From: Bifidobacterium crudilactis
Lineage (GTDB): Bacteria > Actinomycetota > Actinomycetes > Actinomycetales > Bifidobacteriaceae
DNA length: 64,000 bases
Assembly (NCBI RefSeq): GCF_000738005.1
Contig: NZ_JHAL01000001.1
Location: 510,196 to 574,195, forward strand
Reading direction: 5' to 3'
This document shows positions 57,737 through 64,000 of the stretch, piece by piece (the first letter of the stretch is position 1; each line of letters opens with the position of its first letter). Under the pieces are notes generated by a model that ran no database searches, had not been told where the DNA came from, and was given only the letters and a program-made list of their open reading frames with translations. The translations under genes were made by a program, and so were the position numbers.

Positions 57737-59062
57737 ATGTCGATTCCGTTGATTCTGGCCTCCAAATCGAGACCACGTAGAGATTTGTTGTACGCTGCAG
57801 GCATTTGCCCCACCGTCCGTGAATCGCATGTGGATGAAATCGCAACCGTCGACCAGACCGCTCAGGAACGTGACATCGACCCCAGTACCATGGCCGCCGA
57901 GGACCGCGTGGCCACATTGGCCCGGGCCAAGGCTCTGGCCGTCGCCCAATCCTTTGCAGACGTGGCGCAGACCGCGCGCGAGGCCGAAGGCGATTTGCAG
58001 ATTTCCCTTCCTCTACAGGACGGATACGGCAGCATCGCGAAGGTGACGCCGATTCAGGAGGCCATCAACGCCCATCAGGGTTTGACCTCGGCGACTGTCG
58101 GACCTCTCGTCATCGGATGCGACTCCATGTTCACACTGGATGGCGTGGTGTACGGCAAGCCGCACAGCGAGGAGAACGCTCGGGAGCGTCTTCGTGCGAT
58201 GAGGAAGAACACCGGCACTCTGTGGACGGGGCACTGCCTCATTGATGTGGCTTCAGGCCGTGAACTTCATGCGGTGAGCCACGCTCAGGTGAGTTTCGGC
58301 GACTTCAGCGACGAGGATATCGAGGACTACATCGCCACGAAGGAACCTCTTGAAGTGGCGGGGTCCTTCACGCTCGAAGGATTCGGGTCGGCGTTCATCG
58401 ACAATATCCAAGGCGACCCCAGTGGCGTCGTGGGACTCAGCGTGCCGACCTTGCGCGGACTGGTCGAGTCCTTGGGGATTCGATGGACCGAGCTGTGGAA
58501 TCTGACGCGGGAACAGAAGCGCGGCGTCAACCCTGATAATCCGAATGCACCGAGCGATAACGTGCACCAGCCGGGAGATGGGTGGATAGATTGCGCGTGC
58601 GGGCATCGACACTGGGGGCTGAACGGAGCTTCCGGCGTGCTGCTGGCCAGAAGAGACGAGCACAGCGGTGCCATCACGGATGTGCTGTTGCAACACCGGG
58701 CGATGTGGAGTGCCGAGGGCGGCACCTGGGGTGCTCCGGGTGGAGCCACCGCCGATGGCGAGAGCCCACTCGAAGGCGCTCTGAGAGAGAGCTTCGAAGA
58801 GGCGAACATCAATCCCGAGGACATTCAGGTGGTTGGTTCCTATCGTGAGGACCACGGCCCATGGGGATATGCCACGGTGTTCGCCTTCGAAAAACCGGGG
58901 CATCAGGTGAATCCTCAGGCGAATGACGACGAGAGCATGTCCGTCGAATGGGTCCCTATCGGCAAGATCGACGAATACAAGCTGATTTCGCCTCTGCAAC
59001 GGGATTGGCCCGAATTCGAGAAGCGTCTGCACGAGCTTGCGGCTGAGCATAGGCCCAACTGA
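57737..59062 (+). CDS. Maf nucleotide pyrophosphatase fused to a Nudix hydrolase
   Basis: A 441-residue two-domain house-cleaning enzyme. Residues 1-270 are Maf-like: LILASKSRPRRDLLYAAGI holds the basic S/R motif, VIGCDSMFTLDGVVYGKP holds the catalytic Asp, and LEVAGSFTLEGFGSAFIDNIQGDPSGVVGLS is the Maf C-terminal block. Maf enzymes hydrolyse non-canonical or modified NTPs. Residues about 300-440 hold a Nudix box, GGATADGESPLEGALRESFEEAN, in which the G-x5-E-x7-R-E-x2-E-E spacing is kept. DCACGHRHWG before it might bind metal. ATG 57737 follows GAAGGG. An insert of about 50 residues separates the Maf motifs. The fusion couples two nucleotide-sanitising activities. Confidence 0.9.
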   Translation: MSIPLILASKSRPRRDLLYAAGICPTVRESHVDEIATVDQTAQERDIDPSTMAAEDRVATLARAKALAVAQSFADVAQTAREAEGDLQISLPLQDGYGSIAKVTPIQEAINAHQGLTSATVGPLVIGCDSMFTLDGVVYGKPHSEENARERLRAMRKNTGTLWTGHCLIDVASGRELHAVSHAQVSFGDFSDEDIEDYIATKEPLEVAGSFTLEGFGSAFIDNIQGDPSGVVGLSVPTLRGLVESLGIRWTELWNLTREQKRGVNPDNPNAPSDNVHQPGDGWIDCACGHRHWGLNGASGVLLARRDEHSGAITDVLLQHRAMWSAEGGTWGAPGGATADGESPLEGALRESFEEANINPEDIQVVGSYREDHGPWGYATVFAFEKPGHQVNPQANDDESMSVEWVPIGKIDEYKLISPLQRDWPEFEKRLHELAAEHRPN

Positions 59063-59230
59063 CTCCAAGGCAGTCACCTCCACTTCGTGACGGAGCTCGA
59101 GGTGGCTGCTGACAGTGCCTGCTGACACCGGCTGCTCATACCCGAGGATGATTGAGCAGTGTGAAAAGCCCAGGCATATCGTTCTTACACATGATGTGCA
59201 GAGTTGCGTTGCATTCATAGCATAGGAGCT

Positions 59231-60034
59231 ATGCAAAGCAAGAACAATGAATTTCAGTCCGCACCCTCTCCGACGCGTGCTCCCGAGCTGCGACCCGTGC
59301 TTGAAGCGCGGGATGTGGTGATGGACTATGTCCAGGAACGTGCGCCGCAGCGCGGGCCTTCAACGGCAATGCACCAGTTGGCGTTAAGCCATGTCTCCAT
59401 GAGCCTTGCGTCGGGAGAGTCCCTCGCGGTCATGGGGCCGAGCGGGTCGGGCAAATCCACCCTGCTGCACGTGTTGGCGGGAATCGTCAAAGCGACTTCG
59501 GGAACGGTGTATTTCGATGGGGCCGATATGGGTCGTTTCAGCGATACCGAACGCACCAAGTTGAGACGCTCGAAGTTCGGTTTCGTATTCCAGTCGGGGC
59601 AGTTGCTTCCGGAACTGCCTGCGTTGGAGAATATCGCGCTGCCGGTCATGCTCGGTGGTGTCGAGTACAAGCAGGCGATCAGCATGGCCTTCTCATGGTT
59701 GGATGCTCTTGGCATGGGCGAGTTGGCCCAACGTAGGCCAGGGGAGATGAGCGGCGGCCAGATGCAACGTATCGCCATCGCCCGAGCGCTGTGCATCAGA
59801 CCGAGTGTGGTGTTCGCCGATGAACCGACCGGTGCGCTTGACCGCAAAACGGGTGCGAATGTGATGACGGTGCTGACCCAGGCATGCAGCCAGAACGGGG
59901 CGTCCTTGATTGTGGTAACCCATGACCCCAGTGTTGCGGCCTTCTGCAGCAGAACAATCACGATGAGGGACGGACTGCTCTTCGACCATGACATCGCCGA
60001 TGTGCAGGATGCGCCGACGGGACGGCGGTCATGA
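59231..60034 (+). CDS. ABC transporter ATPase (LolD/MacB type)
   Basis: The ATPase of an FtsX-type exporter or envelope complex. Walker A is GPSGSGKST, the signature is MSGGQMQR, and Walker B is VVFADEPTGALD; GALD and the segment ELPALENIALPVMLGG are typical of the LolD/MacB group. ATG 59231 has AGGAG directly upstream, and the 27 bases before it in frame are unconserved. Length is 267 residues. The stop overlaps the permease start by 4 bp (ATGA). Such pairs often export antimicrobial peptides or lipoproteins, or sense bacitracin-like compounds; the substrate is not readable. Confidence 0.9.
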   Translation: MQSKNNEFQSAPSPTRAPELRPVLEARDVVMDYVQERAPQRGPSTAMHQLALSHVSMSLASGESLAVMGPSGSGKSTLLHVLAGIVKATSGTVYFDGADMGRFSDTERTKLRRSKFGFVFQSGQLLPELPALENIALPVMLGGVEYKQAISMAFSWLDALGMGELAQRRPGEMSGGQMQRIAIARALCIRPSVVFADEPTGALDRKTGANVMTVLTQACSQNGASLIVVTHDPSVAAFCSRTITMRDGLLFDHDIADVQDAPTGRRS

Positions 60035-61443
60035 GCAGCTTTGCATTATGGAGACTGTTCCATCGGGGCAGCAATCGCAAGGTCACGGCCACCTCTCTGC
60101 TGGCCGTAATCGCCTTCGCGGCGGCAAGCGCCATGTTCCTCACCGTTCTCGGAGGGGTCCACGCATTCGTATGGAGAGCCTCACCGTCGCATGGCTTTGT
60201 GGACGCCTTCACCTTCCAGGAGTCTCAGGCGTCGCAGACACCGCAATCCTCGCAGTACGGTGTGTACCTCGTCTATGTGGTGCTTGCGCTGTTCGCATGC
60301 ATGCTTCTGCTCGTACCCTTCGCATCCCTTTCGGCGTCGGCTGCTCGTCTTGCCGCCGCGAGGAGGGATGCTCGTCTCGCCGCGTTGCGTCTCGCAGGAG
60401 CGACAACGGGTCAGGTGTCGAGGTTGACGGCGTTGGAAGCGGCGGGACAGGCCCTGTTGGGTTCCGTTCTCGGCATGGTGATATATGTGGCGCTGATTCC
60501 GGCCATGATGCAGATACCTTTTCAAAACAGTCTTTTTCACTTCCATGAACTCTGGGTCGGACCGCTGGCACTGGCCTTGGTCGCCTTGCTGATGACCGCT
60601 CTGGCTTTGCTTTCCTCATTGTCCGCACTGATGCGTGTGGTGGTGAGTCCACTCGGCGTCAGCGCCAGAGTGACGCCTCCGGCCTTGCGCAAATGGCGTC
60701 TGGTGGTCTTCGTGGTGGTGATGGTCCTTGCCGTGGCTCTAATGCGGACCCCGTTGGCGAAATACTTCGGTCAAGCGGTTGCCATAGCGGTACTGTTCGG
60801 CGTGATTGCACTGTGTTTCGCGCTCATCAATCTCATCGGACCTTGGGTGATTGCGATGAGGGCGAGAATGCGCATCCGCAGGCCCCGCAATGCCGAGACG
60901 CTGTTGGCTATGAGACGCATACTGGACAATCCCAAGCGCGCCTGGAGGAATGTTTCGGGCATCGCTCTGGCGGTGTTCATATCGGGAATCACCGCGATAT
61001 GCGCCTATATCGGTTCTTCCGTGCAGCAGGCTTCGGAACAGGATGCGATGCTGCTCAAGGATATCGGTACGGGTGGCTTGGTGACACTGGTGTTCTCCGC
61101 GGTGCTGGCGGCAGTGTCATGCGGCGTGATGCAAGCAGGAAACGTGTATGACCAGGCGGAACAGTACAGGATGCTGATGCTTGAGGGGGCCGACAGGAAG
61201 ACCATGTCGAAGGCGCGTCTCATCGAAGTCATGACACCTCTTCGAGTTGTGGTCGTGGTTTCTGCGGGTAGCAGCCTGCTGCTCATGCTGCCGATATTCG
61301 GTTCTGCGATGACCCAGCCAGGGACGCTTATCGGCTTCTTCGCAGGCATCGCACTGTGCTTCGTGCTCGTAGGCATCGGCGTTGCTGCGGCAAACCGTGT
61401 ATCCGATGGTATCGCCATCACCGATGTTCGTGGTGATGACTGA
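60031..61443 (+). CDS. FtsX-family ABC permease
   Basis: A 470-residue membrane protein translationally coupled to the ATPase. It has an N-terminal helix, an FtsX domain (YLVYVVLALFACMLLLVPFASLSASAARLAAARRDARLAALRLAGATTGQVSRLTALEA), then more helices and a second FtsX-like block (VYDQAEQYRMLMLEGADRKTMSKARLIEVMTPL). The large extracellular domain usual in MacB is small, which resembles the BceB/YtrF side of the family. It is convergent with the AEC transporter gene, with only 27 bases between stops. Confidence 0.85.
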   Translation: MSSFALWRLFHRGSNRKVTATSLLAVIAFAAASAMFLTVLGGVHAFVWRASPSHGFVDAFTFQESQASQTPQSSQYGVYLVYVVLALFACMLLLVPFASLSASAARLAAARRDARLAALRLAGATTGQVSRLTALEAAGQALLGSVLGMVIYVALIPAMMQIPFQNSLFHFHELWVGPLALALVALLMTALALLSSLSALMRVVVSPLGVSARVTPPALRKWRLVVFVVVMVLAVALMRTPLAKYFGQAVAIAVLFGVIALCFALINLIGPWVIAMRARMRIRRPRNAETLLAMRRILDNPKRAWRNVSGIALAVFISGITAICAYIGSSVQQASEQDAMLLKDIGTGGLVTLVFSAVLAAVSCGVMQAGNVYDQAEQYRMLMLEGADRKTMSKARLIEVMTPLRVVVVVSAGSSLLLMLPIFGSAMTQPGTLIGFFAGIALCFVLVGIGVAAANRVSDGIAITDVRGDD

Positions 61444-61470
61444 GGTCTGAACGATGGCTGGGGTCGTGCT

Positions 61471-62415
61471 TCAGGTGAGTGTGGCTGCGATGAATGCGAT
61501 GATGAAGGGCGAGGTGATGGTGCTCAGCAGGATGCCGTCCCTGGCGAAGGTCAGGCCGACATTGTATCGGGCTGCGTAGTTGTACACGTTCTGACCGGTC
61601 GGCAGTGCGGCGAGGACCACGCAGCCGTAGAGCTCGGTTCCCCTGAAGCCCAGCACGAAGTATGCGATGAGGAATGCGATTATCGGCATGATGACGTTCT
61701 TCAGCATCACCACCGTCGCTGTCGCACGACGGTTCGAGCCCTTCCGCATCGGTCGGCTGCCGCGCAGGGACATGCCGAAGGCCATAAGAATCATCGGTAC
61801 CGCGGAGTCGCCAATCATGCTGATGGGTTTGAATATGACATCGGGAACGATGAACATCCCGCTTCGTGCCGCGATTGCCGAAACCGCTATTCCGCCGAGG
61901 GAACCCAGAAGCAGCGGCTGATGCAGCGGTTGCTTGACCACCTCTTTGAATGAGAATCGGCCGGTCGTGGTGACGTCGAGTGCGGTGAGGCCCACCGGGG
62001 TGAACAAGGCCTGCTGCATCACCAGAATCGGTGCCACCAGAGCGGGATTGCCGAGAATATAGGTGGCTACCGGCAGACCGATGTTGTTTGAATTCAGATA
62101 CAGGGAGTTCAGCGAGCCGATAATCGCGTCCGCTGTTTTCATATGGAAAAACATCGAATTCAGCAGAAGGAACAGCAGACCCACGGCCAAGGCGGATGCG
62201 AAGGCGACCACGATGCTTGGATGGAAAATATCCTGTATCGGCTGTTTGGACAGAATGGCGAACATCAGGCAAGGGCTCGAGATGAAGAAGCTGAATCGGT
62301 TGAGCACCATCTGCGCGGTCGGGCCGCCGATGCGATACCTGGCGGCGATGTACCCGGCCAGAATCACGATTCCAATGACACCGAAGCCCTCCATGGCACT
62401 TATCAAACGTGGCAT
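61471..62415 (-). CDS. AEC-family transporter (auxin efflux carrier type)
   Basis: A 314-residue protein with about ten helices. The family marks are the crossover region LNSNNIGLPVATYILGN in the N-terminal half and LPTGQNVYNYAARYNV in the C-terminal half. Bacterial members export or import organic acids such as malate; the substrate here is not known. The start follows GGAAGAGTCATA. No sensor or enzyme gene is adjacent to hint at the substrate. Confidence 0.85.
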   Translation of the reverse strand: MPRLISAMEGFGVIGIVILAGYIAARYRIGGPTAQMVLNRFSFFISSPCLMFAILSKQPIQDIFHPSIVVAFASALAVGLLFLLLNSMFFHMKTADAIIGSLNSLYLNSNNIGLPVATYILGNPALVAPILVMQQALFTPVGLTALDVTTTGRFSFKEVVKQPLHQPLLLGSLGGIAVSAIAARSGMFIVPDVIFKPISMIGDSAVPMILMAFGMSLRGSRPMRKGSNRRATATVVMLKNVIMPIIAFLIAYFVLGFRGTELYGCVVLAALPTGQNVYNYAARYNVGLTFARDGILLSTITSPFIIAFIAATLT

Positions 62416-62598
62416 TATGACTCTTCCGGTGGTGTATTACTGGCTTCAATACTGCCACAGCCGGTGAACTGATGGTGCGATGTCTCAGCAGATGGGCGTT
62501 TGGTCGGCATGCCACGGTGTTCGCCGACCGCCGGTTAAGATGGGCACATGGAATCCGAAGCAAGCATCTCGCAATCAGCCAAATCCCAGGAGCCGACC

Positions 62599-63822
62599 AT
62601 GCGCGACGGCAACGTGCACGAAGGTGTCACCTTCACCGTTGACCCCGCAGGCAGTGAGCGGGAGAATCTGGCCGCATTGTTCACGCAGATTATGGAATGC
62701 TATTCGGTCAGCGGGCAGGAGCATACGCTTGCCGACTCCGTGGAGGAGTTCCTCACCCGGCAGGCTCACCTGGTTGTTCGGCGTCACGGCGATACCGTGG
62801 TCGCTTCCACGCGATTGCATCGTGACGCACGCGTTGTTCTGGCCGGGCATATCGATACCGTACCGGTGATTAACAACTTTCCGCCGCGATGGCTGGAGGC
62901 CGGTGACCCGCTGATTCGCGATGAGATTTCACAGGCGCATCCTGACGAGCGGGTGATGTGGGGCAGGGGAGCCACCGACATGAAGGCATCCGATGCGGTG
63001 CTGCTCTACCTGGCCGCCACGCTGACAGAAGCTTCATATGACCTCACCTATGTGCTTTACGACCATGAGGAAGTGGCCGCCGAATTCAACGGTCTGAGGA
63101 AGGTCGCCGAAGCCCATCCTGATTGGATTCAGGGGGATTTCGCCATTATCGGGGAGCCGACCTCATGCGCCATCGAGGGCGGATGCAACGGCACCATTCG
63201 TTTCGATGTCATCACGCATGGCGTGGCCGCACATTCGGCGCGCGCGTGGATGGGAGAGAACGCGATTCACAAGGCGGCGGATATTCTGAACCGCCTCAAC
63301 GCCTACGCTCCGGCTACCGTCAACGTTGACGGACTGGAATACATCGAGGGGCTCAACGCCACGCTGATATCCGGTGGCACGGGCACGAATGTGATTCCCG
63401 ACGAATGCCGGGTGCATGTCAACTACCGCTTTGCCCCGAACAAAACACTCGAAGAGGCGAAAAGCCTGATGTTCGGGGAAGGCGCCGGCCTTGCTCTTGG
63501 GGGCGGTGTCGCTCCGGCTGTCGGCGGAGTGTTCAAGGGTTTTGACATCGAGATGAAGGACGAATCACCTGCGGCCCGACCCGGCATGGATGCGGAGCTG
63601 ACGAGGTCACTGGCCAATCTGGTGTTCGAACGCACCGGAAGCAAGCCCCAGGCGAAACTCGGCTGGACCGATGTGGCACGGTTCTCCCAGTTGGGCGTGC
63701 CCGCCGTGAATTTCGGTGCGGGCGACCCTCTTCTGGCGCACAAACATGACGAGCAGATACCCGAATCCGACCTGCTGCTGATGACGAATATCCTGCGGCA
63801 GTGGCTCAGCCGCGAGAACTGA
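62599..63822 (+). CDS. dapE: Succinyl-diaminopimelate desuccinylase
   Basis: A zinc M20-family hydrolase of the lysine and cell-wall pathway that makes LL-diaminopimelate. The metal ligands and catalytic residues are visible: LAGHIDTVPV (His and the catalytic Asp), WGRGATDMK (bridging Asp), YDHEEVA (catalytic Glu-Glu), IIGEPTS and the C-terminal GDPLLAHKHDEQIPES (His). ATG 62599 has AGGAG (62588-62592) upstream; ATG 62548 lies six bases after TTAAGAT and could serve a leaderless message. Length is 407 residues. It supplies the substrate for the pathway ending in lysA at 53582. Confidence 0.93.
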   Translation: MRDGNVHEGVTFTVDPAGSERENLAALFTQIMECYSVSGQEHTLADSVEEFLTRQAHLVVRRHGDTVVASTRLHRDARVVLAGHIDTVPVINNFPPRWLEAGDPLIRDEISQAHPDERVMWGRGATDMKASDAVLLYLAATLTEASYDLTYVLYDHEEVAAEFNGLRKVAEAHPDWIQGDFAIIGEPTSCAIEGGCNGTIRFDVITHGVAAHSARAWMGENAIHKAADILNRLNAYAPATVNVDGLEYIEGLNATLISGGTGTNVIPDECRVHVNYRFAPNKTLEEAKSLMFGEGAGLALGGGVAPAVGGVFKGFDIEMKDESPAARPGMDAELTRSLANLVFERTGSKPQAKLGWTDVARFSQLGVPAVNFGAGDPLLAHKHDEQIPESDLLLMTNILRQWLSREN

Positions 63823-63958
63823 GGGTGAGAGCTGACTGTGACGACTGGATGTGAGCAGTGACTGTGGAGATGACCGTGGGAACTGAGGTTTCGCCGCCGG
63901 TGATGTGAGGCCAGCATCAGCTTCGGGAGTAAATACGAACATGCTGTACTATATTGTT

Positions 63959-64000
63959 CATCATGTTCGTCGCATGTTCCTTTCGCTGATTCCAGGCGTT
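63959..64000 (+). repeat. Duplicated surface-protein leader (copy 2, cut by window end)
   Basis: The last 42 bases match 4600-4641 with 4-5 differences, both starting CATCATGTTCG and ending AGGCGTT. TATATT (63950-63955) keeps the same distance. CGAACATG (63937-63944) and CATGTTCG form an inverted pair around the -10. It implies a second surface-protein gene just past the window. Confidence 0.7.

Overview
The window reads as chromosomal DNA of a Bifidobacteriaceae member, most likely a Bifidobacterium. The evidence is a GC-rich actinobacterial gene style (NucS/EndoMS mismatch nuclease, short AtpC, Maf-Nudix fusion), CUT1 sugar ABC operons that lack their own ATPase and sit beside GH31, GH3 and GH30 glycosidases, a sortase-anchored surface protein with an in-frame poly-G tract, and an argS-lysA-hom-thrB block. 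The genus is an inference from gene content; no rRNA is present.

Layout. 1-186: N-terminus of a GntR-type regulator running off the left edge. 736-4402: dipeptide/oligopeptide ABC transporter (dppB, dppC, fused dppDF). 4591-7880: duplicated leader, G10 tract and a 1075-residue LPYTG surface protein, ending in a palindromic element. 8024-12341 (minus): P1-type aminopeptidase, family 5 solute-binding lipoprotein and amidase, which look like the peptide/amide branch matching dppBCDF. 13028-14885 (minus): fucP-like symporter and a VOC protein. 15282-19609: membrane protein, yaaA, initiator tRNA and metA. 19864-26831: complete F1Fo ATP synthase operon atpBEFHAGDC, then nucS and an NrdR-controlled nrdH. 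28607-33887: FKBP lipoprotein, a membrane protein/lipoprotein/thioredoxin-TPR group and a CYTH-like protein. 34048: tRNA-Arg. 34173-41326: LacI regulator divergent from an alpha-glucoside-type ABC operon with GH31. 41511: ridA. 42060-51565: GH3 divergent from an LplB/YtcP-type ABC operon with GH30, a frameshifted yesL-like gene and a TetR regulator. 51797-63822: argS (two apparent frameshifts), lysA, hom, thrB, maf-nudix, an FtsX-type ABC exporter, an AEC transporter and dapE. The last 42 bases repeat the leader found before the surface protein.

How it works together. hom and thrB make homoserine and phosphohomoserine; metA acylates homoserine for methionine; dapE and lysA serve lysine and peptidoglycan. 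Two sugar loci pair an importer with intracellular glycosidases and a dedicated repressor. At the GH3/GH30 locus, both divergent promoters carry a related TetR-type palindrome between -35 and -10. At the GH31 locus a perfect LacI-type palindrome lies in the shared promoter region.

Most notable: the phase-variable surface protein and its duplicated leader, three copies of a ~70-bp palindromic element, two copies of a second inverted-repeat element ending in TGTGTAGGGAT, and frameshifts in argS and the yesL-like gene that may be sequence errors.
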